A stretch of 64,000 bases of DNA from Uranotaenia lowii (lineage: Eukaryota; Arthropoda; Insecta; Diptera; Culicidae), in NCBI RefSeq assembly GCF_029784155.1, contig NC_073693.1, positions 223,277,094 to 223,341,093 of the forward strand. Reading direction: 5' to 3'. A program made the translations under genes and the position numbers. The number at the start of each line of letters is the position of its first letter. Position 1 is the stretch's first letter. The notes below the pieces were generated by a model. It saw only the letters and a program-made list of their open reading frames with translations, was not told the DNA's origin and did no database searches. Shown piece by piece: positions 33,731 through 46,764 of the stretch.

Positions 33731-36204
33731 GTCAATGAAGTTAAGCTGGATTTTACCCTTTCGGCTCCAAGGGCCTCAATCGAAGTACATAAATTAACAT
33801 ATTAGCTAAAAATAACTGTGTAAAATTTGAAAAAAAAAAACTTAAGAAAAACGATAAAGTAAGTTAAAATCGGTATAGATACAATTTAGATTACAAATCA
33901 GACGGATATTATTCCAGTATCCGTTCTCTTGCTTCTGAACCGTAGAAAACTCTTTATTTCCCCCATGATTTTTTCGCTCACAAATTAGGTTGGTTCAGTA
34001 AACGATCGACTGCCTGTATGCTACGTATTATGTTGTTCGCTCATGTCCAATGATGATTAGAGGGTGATGATGGCGATGATCATAATGATGGTTTCCGCCT
34101 CGTCGTCGTCGTCGTTGGTATGTATATGCAGTTTTTTTACTCCTTCATTCTTTTCCGTATCGCTAATTTTGCTTTATTGTGCCAATCTTAATTTCGTTTT
34201 TTATTTAGAAGGTTCTTTTTTGTGTTGTTGCTCTAAATGCTGCATTGCTCCCGGCTGAACTCACACCAGGAAGGAGCACACAACACAATTTATGTGTGGA
34301 ACATGTATGGTTGGTACATAATGCATCCGTCAAATGTAGGGAAACTAGCAAACGGAAATCGAGCTTTCCAGGGCGAGATTTTTGTTTTGTTTAAACACGC
34401 TCTACAAATTGAGCGAAAACTGTTTGTTCATCCATAACCCGCAGTGAGAAAAGTCAACTCCCAGTTAGCTGAGCAAATTTGCTATGAATATTAAATCCCG
34501 CACTCTGCCCCTGGAAACATGCAGTTTGGTGGTATTGATTGAATTCATCGATCTGCTGATTTTCAGCTTATATTCAAGATTATTTCTAGATTGTTTAATA
34601 TTAAAGCGAATTAAAATTTCTGTAAATATATTTGTCTTGATCCACACAGCAGCAAAACTAATTTGCCTCTTTTCAATGCTATTTGAACCTTCGCTTACAC
34701 TCATTTCATGAATAACACATAAAACTATATTCGCGAGCTTACTTAACTTTCATCAATTTACATATTACTGCAAAATTCATAGATCAGAATTATTGAAAAT
34801 TTTGAATCTACATTCAAAACATTAAGTTTAAACAATTAAAAAAAAGGGTAAGATTCATATTTTCTGTTTAATTGAAAATTAAAGTTTTCTATAAATCCAA
34901 AAAAAAAATTTTTTTTTTCAAAACTTCATTCATTTAAAAAAAAATCGTTGCCAAATCATTTGTTAGAAACGTTGAAAACCACACCATTTATCTATTTCAT
35001 ATAATCTTAAATAATAACACCGGAACAATCATATTCTACTTTTGTCACCACCCTTGAATTTTTCATAGTACAGTTGTTTTTCGATTTTATCAATACTTGC
35101 CAAATTCACGCTCGATTTTATCACGAGTATTGTTTCAATTTTATCACGCTTTTTTAGAAATCATTCCGAACCATTTCCAGACCAAAATTTTCTTGCAAAA
35201 GTGTGTAGAGCGTTTCTGTCCATGACATTTTTGGTGGTTTATGTTATGGTATATAAGTATTCAATAGACTGCCTCAAATTTGTATGGGAAATTTAAAACC
35301 TGTGAATTGTCATACGCTGCAGGCTTAAATTGATCCTGGGCCTAGTACAAGATCTCATGCCAAATTTGGGCCAGATAGGACCACGGGAAGGGGTCGCTCA
35401 ACGAGCCTGAAGTTTGTATGGGATTTTGAGACATTTTGTTCGAGACGAACAAGAAAAACCAGTTTTTCGTCAATAACTTTTGTCTCCTTCGGCCGATTTC
35501 TTTCAAAACCGGGTTTTCTTAAAAAATTATGACAAATATTTCATCCGAAGGTTACATTTCAATTGAAGTTAAGATAAAAAAGTTATTAAGCTTCAAAAAT
35601 TGGCTAACTTTTTTAAGGGTGATATTCATCACTGTTTTAATGAGGCGACTAAATGTCCGACCAGAACTCTCGAATGTGAAATACATGCCGTTTCGTCAAA
35701 TAACGACTGATTTTAACCATTGATGTTGCGCTCGATTGCAATTTTTATGTTTTTCTAATATTTGAGTTTGGATGATATTCACTTGATAGTTCGGAAAGAA
35801 GTAAGGGCGGAAAAATGCTTGACAATTTAAAAGAAAAATTGCATAACCACAGGGGCTTAGGAAAATGACTGGACGATTTGTGATGTGAAAATTAAAATAT
35901 TGAAATTTAAAATTTGCAGGAGATAATTTTTAGATGCAGTTTTCTTTGAATTCTTTTTCGAAATCGACATTAGAGACTATTAAATTTTCATGAAAATGAA
36001 ATAATTCACCTTAATTAGATGTACACTATCAAATTCTACATGGTTTTATTTCAACAAATAATCTTAAAACTGCTATACATAAGAATAATTTGAACTGAAA
36101 TCGATCCTTCGTGTTTCATAAACATAGGAGCTAATTACATCTTATTATTGAAATTTATTGATACAAAACGTTTCCACTATTAGCTTAGCTTAGCTTGATT
36201 GACT
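33731..36204. other. Spacer between the inverted arms, unassigned
   Basis: No transposase or other domain was recognised. A segment at about 35275-35480 (CATGCCAAATTTGGGCCAGA, TTTGTATGGGATTTTGAG) has the look of another dispersed repeat. Confidence 0.3.
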
Positions 36205-36905
36205 ACTCACATCCACCTTGAATCATTGAATCCGAAATGCTTCATCATTAGCTATGAGAGAAAACTCTCAGATTTTTAAATGGCCCCTACTTTTAAGATT
36301 GAACGTACTTTGAGAGCATATCTTGAGTCATATCATTATAATGTATGAATTTCGTTATTCTTTTTATTTTCATATTTCCCTATCTATTTCCTGTTCGCCT
36401 TTTCAAGCAACGTCAACAAGGTGACAATCTAGACCTAAGCAAACAATTGTAAACATACAAAACAAGTCTGGCTCCTTTAAGCCGGTATAGTATGAGCCTT
36501 TTCAAATAAAGAAATTACAAAAAAAAAATAAATTATTTATGCATTTCGAACCCCATGATCGCAGGCGTGGCTCAGTAGAACGAATTCTACATCGCCAATG
36601 GTTGCTACTCCGTGATTGACCGAGGCCATCGATTTTGTTCAGAGAAAGAAAAATGTCAAAAGAATGATGCTTGGGATAAGCATAATTCTCAATGCACAAA
36701 ACTGATGCTCTCTCTTTAAACATCAATAACGGCGCCGGCCACGTCCTAGTAGTCAATAGATAGTTGGGAAAATAGAGAGGGGATGAAAGATATAAATTTG
36801 CGCTTTAGGACCGAGGTTACCTCTGCATCCTAGCAAAACAATTTTGGTTTGGGGGTTTGGGTGAAAGGATATAATCAGGAGACACTTTTGACTAGTGTGA
36901 TCTAC
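36205..36905. repeat. Right arm of the 3.7-kb inverted-repeat pair
   Basis: This is the inverse of 33230-33730, with CATCAATAACGGCGCCGGCC and CTGCATCCTAGCAAAACAAT as clear partners. Just outside the inner block is TTAGCTTAGCTTAGCTTGAT. The pair may be one foldback element or two opposite insertions of one repeat. Confidence 0.65.
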
Positions 36906-39338
36906 AATTTTAATTCTTACGCTTCTTTCATTTTCTTGACAATCTCATACTACTTCGTTTTCAACTTGATGAACAAAAAAAATTCTAGCTTTTTATTTCA
37001 GCTGATTTCTTAACCTACGTGGTTCAGTATTTTGAAAAAAAAACTAAAAGATTCCTTGTAAGTGTGCACTCTTAGTTCGACGTCAAAACTATTCTTGCCA
37101 CGTAACATTTCTAATGTTCCTCTGCTATTTATGGTATGAAACTCAAAAAATTACCTAAATAAAATGCTATTATCACCAATTTACTTTAAAAAAAAACTAA
37201 ACGAAATGTTCAAGTTCAAATCATCACATCAGACGATTTTCATAACTTTATAATGTACATACATTGTGAACTTTAACGCACAATATCATTAATAAATCTT
37301 TCTAGCTCGAGGCAGAGTTCGATAAACATCATGAATTTAAAGAATTGAAGGTATTTATTATAATTCAAAATAATACTCTAGAATTGCTTACTAAAACAAC
37401 TTTTTCTTTTTTATGTATTTTATATAATTCATTAGAAATATTTTAATGTGTAACAATTTGAAGCCTAAGTTTTCAATCCAAAAAAGATGTGCATGATTTG
37501 CGAAATCTTTAAACGTTTTTAACAAATGCTTTTAAATACGAAAATGGTAATTTTAAAGAAAGCGATATTGATATTTTGTTTGTATAAAATAAATTTACTG
37601 ATATGAAAATACAAATTTGAAATCAAGTAATATTTGATTTCTTGAAATGCTTAACTGATTAGGTATGAATTTTATTTATTTTTTTTTTGTGTCTGACAAC
37701 TTAAAAGGTATATTAGTTTGAATCATTGGATAACCGATAAAAAAATATCAATCTGTTCTGTAAAGAAACACACTTTTAACATAAAACTATGAAAAATCAT
37801 CAATAGACAAGATTAGTATCAAAATTTCTACATTCTTAAGTAGTATTTTAAAGTATCGATTTTGAGAACATGGACTTTCAAGTTATTTAAATACTCATTT
37901 TGATCTTTTTAAATTTGGTAAAGTGTAAAAATAATTTCTTCAAATAAAAATATGCTAATGGAAATGAACCAATCTCGACTTATGCAAAACATGATCCATT
38001 TGATTTTTCACTAATCATTGTGATATAGAGATAGTTCCAGTTGAAAATTAATTGGAATTTTCAAATTTAACTTTATGTTTAGTTTTTCAAATTTCGGATT
38101 CGGAATCATTAATTAGGATCAGAACCTTCTTATTAGCATACCTAGCGCCATCTTAATTCATTTATATAATCTTTTCCCTAATGTCCTCCCCCCCCCCCCC
38201 CCCCTATTAAAAAAAGACTTTAAACCAACGTTATTTCTGTAAGTGCTTCAAGTTAGCATAATATAGAAAATTGTACTAATTTTTAAGAATGGTTAAAATT
38301 TCAGTGAATATTGTAAAATTGTTACTCTTTTGTGAAAATCTTCTTTAAACAAGGCTGCGAAAAACTTAGAAAAGAAAAAAAAATGCGTGACGGTTGGCAA
38401 CCTTGTGGAATCGCCATTTGGAATATCGTTCACTCAAGGCGATAGAAATTCAATTCAATGTGTGAGAAAACATCGATAAAGTGAATGTGCAACACCCTCA
38501 CACCATTACTCCATAGTTGATCGATTTTTCTATGACTTTAATCGTGATTTTTAAAAACTTTAGTGTTTCGTAAAAGTATACTGGAAATCAGAAAAGAACT
38601 CTTAAATGGTTTATTCTTGTTTTAAATCTAATCTAATTATGTCGGTGAACTAGCGAGGACACTAATAAAATAAATAAAACAATATACTTATCTTGTTTTT
38701 CATTTGCATGTTCTGGACGATTGACGATGAGCAACGCGAATGATGAAAGTTGCTCGAATGGAAAAGTCCCAGCACCATCTGGTTTTTCATACTAAAAGCT
38801 TGGGTTCTGAAAGCTCCCTTCTTCCGCGTCATCGATCAACCAAAAAAACACACGTAGCCCGCAGAAAATCGTCCCGTTTTGCGATTCGCAACATTATTTA
38901 TTAAGAAATTCACTTCACACTCTATCATACGCAATTCATACGTCGAATAATGTGAAAAACTATATTTAAATTCCATCACAACACACAATACAAGTCAAAA
39001 TTTCAAAGCACTTGAAAACCGCGACAATAATATACCAGTGTTACCAGAACTCCTCATTGATACAAAACGTTTCCACTATTGAAAACAAAATAAATTATTG
39101 ATTTAAGATATTAAAAATACATTTTCCTACTACAATTTTTAGTTTCGCCAAATTCACGGTTTGACCAAATTCTGGCTTAAAATATTTTTGACCGTTAAAA
39201 AATTGAAAAACTACCGTATCCCTTAAAAAGAAATGAATAAAGTTTAAGGTATTTCAATGAAAATATTTATTAATTATTTGAAATTTAAAACAATCTGTAA
39301 AAGATGGATTATTTATTTTATTTACATAGTATTCCGTC
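36906..39338. other. Unassigned AT-rich stretch with a poly-C tract
   Basis: No gene is recognised. A 17-base C run lies at 38188-38204. The 25-base word ATTGATACAAAACGTTTCCA plus CTATT at 39056-39080 also occurs at 36157-36181. Confidence 0.35.
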
Positions 39339-39575
39339 TCACGACATAACTTGACGAACATAATTCCTAAAATTCACTCGGTTCATAGCAACCGTTCTCC
39401 AATTTCTCGGGCACCCCACGTTCGCCAGATCACGCTCCACTTGGTCTAACCACCTCGCTCGTTGCGCCCCCGCTCGTCTTGTTCCTACCGGATTCGTAGC
39501 GAACACCTGTTTTGCAGGACAGTCGTCCGGCATTCTCGCAACATGTCCTGCCCAGCGTATCCGGATGTGGGATGC
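39339..39575 (-). pseudogene. C-terminal tail of a non-LTR retrotransposon
   Basis: Read on the minus strand, the fragment gives IRIRWAGHVARMPDDCPAKQ, then NPVGTRRAGAQRARWLDQVE and GCPRNWRTVAMNR, ending VRQVMS and a stop. The pattern RW-GHV-RM, then R-G--RARW-D-V--DL, then W---AM-R is the usual end of many insect LINE ORF2 proteins. Nothing of the reverse transcriptase remains. Confidence 0.75.
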
Positions 39576-41500
39576 GAAAAACTGGAAAAAGAAACCATCG
39601 CTAGCTAACAGGTTAGAATTAGAATATTAAGAAACTGGTTGCATGGCATACGTATTAATACCTCCTGCGAAGAATATAATAAGAAAACAGAGAAAAACGT
39701 AAAATCTAACCCAAGAAGCTTCTTCAAGTATGAAGATTCAAAATTGAAAAGTTATAATTTTCCATTTCGTATGCACTTGGACAGCTCTAACGGTAATGAG
39801 GAGTGTATTCGAAAAATAAAATGCAACACATCGTTTTTTGAATAACTTTTGAATGCATGGATGTAAATTGATGAAATTTTTAACGAAAATATCTAGTGAT
39901 GTAATGTTTATTTTTAGCAAATTTTTGTGATGTTCTGTTAAGTGATTTTTGAGTAAGCCTCCAATGAAGAAATTTTTCGATTTTAAAATTTTGGAAATAT
40001 GTGCGCCGTCTATAATGCAAACTATAAACTATCTTTTTTTTTCAAATCAAGGCTACTTTTGATAACGTTTGCTGTTTTCTGAAGCTTGATCTCAAACATA
40101 ACTCTAAATTTTGAATTTGGTCGAAGTTATAACAAGTTTAGTCGATTGTCCTCCTTCGGCATAAGAACAACATATTTGCTTTTTTATCACCCACCACCGA
40201 TTTTGCGTAGTAGCACGATTCCAGATCCAGCTTAAACACCGTATTTATTTTATGAGAGCTATTGAAGTGCTTTGCAGAGAAAACGGTCGCATTTGGAGGC
40301 AGTCTTCTTTGTATTTTCAGCCGTTCATCAGGTCAATCGTTATGAAAGACTGAGTAATTTGTAGTTTCCACAGATCGTTAGCCTCCTCAAGTACTAGACA
40401 TCAAATTTTGCATTTTTTTACAACAAACTCTGTCATTAATGAAAATCAAATGAAAACGTTTGAAAATTTATAGTTTTTGATACATTTGTGATGTCATAAC
40501 GCATAAAGCACCAAATTACAGTAATTTTTGGTTTTTTTAATTAAATTTTACATTTTTTCTGTCAAAAATGTTTTTAAGAAAAGAGTGTTAATCTGCTGCA
40601 TACATTTAGGGGTAAAAAATACTACAAAATATTCTATTATCTTAAATCATGTAAATAAATCTTAGGATGGATAAAAATTTTAATGCATAAACAATCATAT
40701 CCCAGCATATGGAAACGCGATTTATGAGAGTTAGTTCTGATTTGCATTTTGTTGCGTTTTGCCCCAGACAGCTAACTGAATTATAAAAAATATTAATTTT
40801 AAACAAATTTGGAGATTGTCCGAAAAATATTTATACACCAACAGTGTTGGTATATGATAATAAAAGCAATTAAATGTTGTAGGTGATATCATTAAGCCAA
40901 TCCGTCATACTAGGTAAAGTTTTTTACGGCATCGAAAAGTGTTAAAATTTGTACATCATTTGCTCGTTTTTTTTTTAAATTTTTTACGAGAATCAGAAAC
41001 TTTAAAAAACTTTTTCACTATGTCATCATCAATATGGAATCATTCTTTAAAAACTTTATTACAGTATATTGGAGTAAAAATTGAATGAGTGTTGTGGTAT
41101 ACGAATGTTGCATCTAACCCTGCTTTGCATGATGCCCCGTTTGACGGTACTGACTACATCGTTGTCATCTCTAATTTTAATGGAAAAAGTAGTTCTCACT
41201 GTAATTCTCGTATTAAGCCTGTATCTTTCTCTCAAATTTTTGACTTGATACCTAGACCTTAATTCTTGAAGTCCACAGTCGCTCAAAAAGAAAACCGTTT
41301 TTTTTTGTATACAGAGCCATAACCCAACACACTAAAAGTATAGGGAAAATCAAAAATTTATCACAAACATTAACATACAAATGGAAACAAAAATCATTAC
41401 AAAGGGTGCCGAGTCAAATTAGTATAGACGAAGGCCTTGTATTTTTTTAATATTGTAAATTAGATGAAAGTTCAGTGTTCAAAATCAAATTTTAGTGTCC
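39576..41500. other. Unassigned AT-rich stretch
   Basis: Only short frames and a minor palindrome (TACACCAACAGTGTTGGTAT near 40844) are seen. Confidence 0.3.
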
Positions 41501-41545
41501 ACTGAACAGGAGCTAAAGTCAAAGTAGCTCGAAACGTCTGGTGAA
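41495..41545 (+). ncRNA. Degenerate hammerhead-like motif
   Basis: It reads CTGAACA, then a perfect 6-bp stem GAGCTA/TAGCTC with loop AAGTCAAAG, then GAAAC and GTCTGG; CCA before and TGG after could start helix I. The CUGANGA core has C in place of the essential second G, which should abolish cleavage. It resembles the motifs at 5521, 7073 and 59290-59405. Confidence 0.3.
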
Positions 41546-42546
41546 CTGGTAAAAACGTTTTTCATTATGAAATCCGCCGTAAACGTTGATAGTAAAAATC
41601 TTATATAATTAAGAAGACGTTTGAAGATCGATATGTTGAAGCTAGACACTTTTCAGAATGATATTTTCTGTACCAAAAATTTAAATTTTTGAGTTAAAAG
41701 TATTAATAAACTTTAAACCACGTTTCTCTAAACAGTCATTGTGGTCGCATTTACTCTAAACTAACGTGCTTCATCGTGCTTAATTTCGGGAAGCATGAAG
41801 AATATTTCAAATAATAAATTAACTTTTGTGGCATATTTTCTTATCCAGTTTTCATTTTCATGTAAAACGTTCGATTTCAGTTTCTTTTCTATAAATGCTA
41901 TGGGTTTCAAAATCAAAACAAAATCAAAACTGATACCATGCGGTTAGTCTTTCAATTTAGAAACAAATTCAAAAAGCAAGTATAGATGCAATTGCTTCAA
42001 GGCCCAAAACGATCCTACGTGAAGCTCTAATCTCAATTAAGATCGGCAACGATACCCCGGTTTTTCTTCTAAGCTCATCTTTTTCACTTGTTCCTATCAT
42101 TGCCGTGGTGAATATATAAGAAAGTATGATGAAACAATTCCGCGAACCCCATCAAATCAAATTGGGATGTGGATGCGCAGACAATTTAGAATAAAAATAC
42201 ATACTGATGCACTCAAACAAGCATCAGTGGTGCTAATCATTACGAATGACGATGGCAATGACGACGCCAACGTCGATGAACGACGCCTTTGATGATGATC
42301 ATGATGCTGATGATTATCGACTCTTCCGAACGCCAACCGAAAGTCTGCCTCTATACCGACCGGATAGTGACGGTGAACCAGAAGGACTAACTACTGTGAG
42401 CCGTGACTCCGTTCGACAACCACGCTAAGGACGTGACGCATCAGGGCGAGTCGATGCACGCAGAGAGGGCGGATTTTTTTTTAATATGCTCATGCATCAG
42501 TTGTTCTACAATTTTGGTTTTCTTGAACAAGATGATCGATGCTCAC
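41546..42546. other. Unassigned stretch with a small GC-richer patch
   Basis: Positions 42230-42470 are less AT-rich, with GATGATGATCATGATGCTGA repeats and a 60-codon open frame beginning MTMAMTTPTSMNDAF. It has no recognisable domain and no splice context that ties it to the channel gene. Confidence 0.3.
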
Positions 42547-42948
42547 CAGTGATGGTTTGAATCATTTGACTTATTTTTGAATCATTTGGTTATAACTTCT
42601 TTTGAAAACATTTTTCCATGAAATGATGTTCTAAACTTTAGTAGATACAGATCTAAGCTACAACTTTCTTGTATGTCATAAATATGTATCTTCAATGTGG
42701 TATGAATTGTAGGATTTAATCCAACCCGCTAATCCAAATGATTGTGATTACGATCATTGCTCAAAAATTTAAACTTTTAGATTTCTCATTCATAAGGCAT
42801 AAGAGATACAGGTTTGTGTTGGTCACAAAAGTTGCAGCTAAGATCTAGTTCTACTAAAGTTTAGAGCATCATTTCTGGGAAAAATGTTTTCAAAAGAAGT
42901 TATAAGCAAATGATTCAAAATTAAGTCAAATGATTCAAACCATCACTG
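42547..42948. mobile_element. 402-bp hAT-type foldback MITE with 8-bp target duplication
   Basis: ATGCTCAC is duplicated exactly on both sides (42539-42546 and 42949-42956). The ends are CAGTGATGGTTTGAATCATT and its inverse, and the inverted similarity extends about 140 bp into each side. CAGTG-type ends with an 8-bp duplication are the hAT signature. No transposase is encoded. Confidence 0.88.
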
Positions 42949-43944
42949 ATGCTCACCTTATCTTATGAACGAATTAATAATAGAAATACACAGCTGTATT
43001 GGATTCACATACAACCTATCACGCTTGAATTATAGAAAGCTTGTTAAAGACGGTCCGCCATAGAACCTTATACCGATAATTCCACCTTCAAGAAAGTTCA
43101 TTATTGGCATAGAGTCTGATTTGTGGGTGGAACAGGCAATAAACTTAGTAAACATTTGTTGAAATTTGACATTAGACACATAAATTATAAACACTTAAAT
43201 TTCTTAAAGCATAAATAATCTTTACTACAGGGATAATTTAACGTTCTGTAATACACACCGTTGAAATTACTGGAAGCTACGTCGATTTCTATCTTGTATC
43301 GGCAACAATAACATTTGGTTGTTGCTATTGAAAAATATATGTGAGGATGAGCGGTTCCGCAAATACGGCTAATGGCTGGCGGTGTGTTACAAAAAAGCTC
43401 TTGACCTCCACACGAAGGGAATCGATATGAGAAGCGATTCGAGAACACCAAGTCGTGGCCATGGTCATTCTAGCCGGTTCGTTCCGTAACGAGGCCATTT
43501 GGTTAACAAAATTAAGACCAATTCACTTGTCGTCTTTGTTGCTTTTTTTTGACGACATATCAAGAACAATTTGATTCAATGTTCAAAAGTCATTCAGGGA
43601 CACGAATCTTTCAGTTTGACTTTCACTTATGTATGTTTAGTGCATCCGGCTCAGTCTTGTAAGTTTTCGGTATTTATACTGATTTTTGACGAAAATTTTG
43701 ACCAAGAACCGGTAGGTACAGAATTAGAATACCAATTTTTGCCCAAACCTACCGATTTCATACCGATTTTTGAAAAATTCGTCCGGACAGAATTTTTTTT
43801 TCATAATATAACTATAGCTATCGTTTTTCTTTTTTTTTTAATGTTGAACCAGTATAACTCTAGTTTAGCTAGCAAGTCTCAGAGTATTCGAATGCATCTT
43901 TGTCTCCTATGCCAACTCTTTTGAGATCGAATTTTAATTATCAA
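42949..43944. other. Unassigned stretch
   Basis: No feature is recognised. 43320-43500 is somewhat GC-richer and unique-looking. Confidence 0.3.
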
Positions 43945-44122
43945 ATGAAAAAAAAGACGCACACCGTCTTAGCCGATTTAGGTTTTACAGACTGAATCGA
44001 AATGACTTGGACAAATTAAGATTAACATTTAACACCCAGTACCGAGATTGGAATCGAACCCATGCCATCAGTGGACCAGCGATCACCGTCTTACCACGAA
44101 ACCACTCGACCATCGAGACGTA
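43945..44122 (-). repeat. tRNA-derived SINE
   Basis: On the minus strand the start TCTCGATGGTCGAGTGGTTT has an A-box-like TGGTCGAGTGG, and about 45 bases on the B box GGGTTCGATTCCAATC is near consensus. A non-tRNA body follows, with CTAAATCGGCTAAGACGG, and ends in a T-rich tail near 43950. Acceptor and T stems do not pair properly, so this is a SINE head rather than a functional tRNA. It resembles mosquito tRNA-related SINEs in general form. Confidence 0.55.
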
Positions 44123-45119
44123 AATAACATACTAGATGAGAGATTATAGCAGTTTAAGACATAAATGAATCATGTCTAAGCTGTATGTTTAAATTTTAGG
44201 AACCAAGATAAGCGTACACTCTTGATAAATGGCGCATGTCCACAACATTAAAACATTTGTGCGCTGTTTTGGCAAAGCTTTAAAACATTACAAATTTTAA
44301 GAAAATAAAGGGTTTCACGCAATAATCAACATTCCTCAAAACCACGAGTAATGTTGATTTCAAAGAAAATAGTTATGGATGTTTTAATTCAAAATTTTAG
44401 AGAAATTTAAACGAAATTGAATTTTTGATATTTAAAAAAAATCAATAAGTAAAACCTTTTTGCTGTGTTCAACATAATTGTTAAATGAGCTAAGATCTTT
44501 CATATCAAATACTCAATGATTGTAGAAATTATTTTTTTCTCAACGATGTATTTCTGAAACAAGAGCATGCAGGCAAGATCTGGATGATGTAGGATAATAA
44601 TTTGATTCGAAATCAGCACCAAAAATTCTGTTTCTCTGTGTAGTATTTAGTATAAAAGATTAAGTAGCCTAAAAATACTAAATGATAATAATGTTTAGAG
44701 GGAATAACACAATAAAGTCGGAGTGGACTGTCTTTTTAACAGAAAATATCATGTTTTAAAATAGCGAGATCTTGAAAATGTTTTTGCATGGAAAATTTTA
44801 AAAATGTGCTAAAAGTGTCAAAATTTCGGCCACTTTTTCCCAACCCCAGCAAACTTGCTCTTATGGGTATCAACATAGTATCCATATTGTATGAATTGAA
44901 TAATAAACAAACGTGGTGTTTACGAAAAAAATCGATCGTTCCGAAGTAGAAGCTGTAGTTTCGTTGTTTTTGTTTACAAAGTTTTCAATATCGAAGTTCC
45001 CGGAGTGCTAGACCAGTCCACAAGCAGTAAGAGCAATTTCCTAGCGGGTGTGATGATATGGTGAACAATTGTGTTGACTCGATTAAGGTGCATAAGTCGT
45101 TGATTGGAAGATTAATTAG
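44123..45119. other. Unassigned stretch
   Basis: No gene or repeat boundary was recognised. Confidence 0.3.
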
Positions 45120-46046
45120 TAGGGGGAAGTGTTCCTATATGCGCATATTGGGTAATATGCGCATACAGCCGATTGACGATATGGCTGGAGATTCATCATA
45201 TCTAATTAGTGCAGTTTGAGGGTAATACGCTTTTAACACATGGCATAAAAAAATTAAATTATTATATAAAGTCGAAAAAATTTAAAAATTCAAACAAGAT
45301 TTTTGTCAGTTTTGTTATAATATATTGAACTTTAATTATTGTGCATACAGATTCTGTGAACAAAAATTTTAGTGGTTTTTCTTTCTTATTCATCTGGAAA
45401 TCGGAAATTCAACAAATCGAAGCTTTTGGCAAAGTTGTAAATGATAAGATATTGGAATAAGAGACAGGTTCTGAATGCCCATATCAAGGTAGGTTAAATG
45501 CCTATATCAAGAAAAATAGATTAGTCTTATAGATTTTTCACTTTCTATCATTTAAACATGAAATATACGCTCAAATCACGATCTTACAGCGAAAAAAGAA
45601 GAACTTTCTACTGATCCGATAAAAATACAATATGAACAAAATATTACCCTGAAATATGGCCATATGGCATACTTAACTATGTTTCATGCAAAAGAACTAG
45701 TGATGTAAAAAATTTCACCAAAATTTCGGCCTTGACGTATGCTTAACATCCGTTCCTACCATTTTCAGTTAAATAATTTCAAAATATTGCAATTGTAAAT
45801 GAAATATAGCTGAAAACATAAATATGCGCATTTAGCCCGCCAGTTTCGGAAATCGGCTATTTTGACTTCTTTTATTATAAAATTATTTTCACAAAAACTG
45901 TAAGAGATTTTAACAGAAAAATTTCACTAACGTATATAAAACAGATGTCCGCTCATGTGCATATAGTTTTCAGACTCCTATCTTTTGGAGTATAGGAGAA
46001 AATGAGTGCTTTCCTTAATATGCGCATATAGCCTTCCTCTCCCCTA
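45120..46046. mobile_element. 927-bp MITE with TAGGGG ends and TATGCGCATA subterminal motifs
   Basis: The left end TAGGGGGAAGTGTTCCTATA is followed by TGCGCATATTGGG; the right end reads back TAGGGGAGAGGAAGGCTATA and TGCGCATATTAA. ATATGCGCATA occurs more than once near both ends. There is no coding capacity. The TAGGGG(A/G) ends link it to the MITE at 46765-47682. Confidence 0.65.
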
Positions 46047-46764
46047 CAAACAAAAGTCAACAGCCCTTGTAACTCCAATTTGAAAGGTCTTAATAGATTC
46101 ATTGCCCGAAAATAGTATGCTGTAGCATAGGATTACCATATCTTGCAACGCCAAAAAGAGTACATTGAGCAAAATTTTCAAAATTATAATGACTAACACC
46201 ATTTATTCAAATACTATGATGTTTTAGGTCATTCAAATATCACCAATTTGTTGAGAGATATGTGACTTACATGACAAATACACAGTATTTGAAGTTGGAT
46301 TACTCAAAGTTTGATAAAAAACTGCATTTTTAAACGAGTTTTTCATAGAGGCGTTTTTTTTATTCTTTAAAACATTATTGCTGATTCGTGCGCTTTGTGC
46401 ACTATGCTTTTAAGCAAATTACAGTTATGCAAATTGCCTACCGTCCAGGAGTTCATTGCATACTCAAAGGCGCTAATTTTGAACGAAAAATCCCGTTTGA
46501 AATCGTGAATGTACTCGTGATTTCTTCTATTGGTAGCCATCCTTTCAAACAATCAATAAAAGAAGCAAAACTGAAATGTTGTGCAACGAATGCATAAAAA
46601 GTTGGATCTCTTGATTTCATAAGAATACAATCTTCATGTATCGGAAGAAATAAGTTAGTTTTATTGTGAAAATTTTATTTAATTCCTTTCACCAAAAAAA
46701 AAAGAGTACATTTCGTAAAATTTCAGAAAAAGAAGTGTACGCTCAATTTTTGATCGGAAAATAG
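46047..46764. other. Unassigned stretch between two MITEs
   Basis: Short complementary frames at 46367-46597 have no motif. Nothing else is recognised. Confidence 0.3.

Noticed and set aside
43945..44122. Functional tRNA gene
   Set aside because: The boxes are present, but the acceptor and T stems do not pair and a non-tRNA body follows, so it is a SINE.
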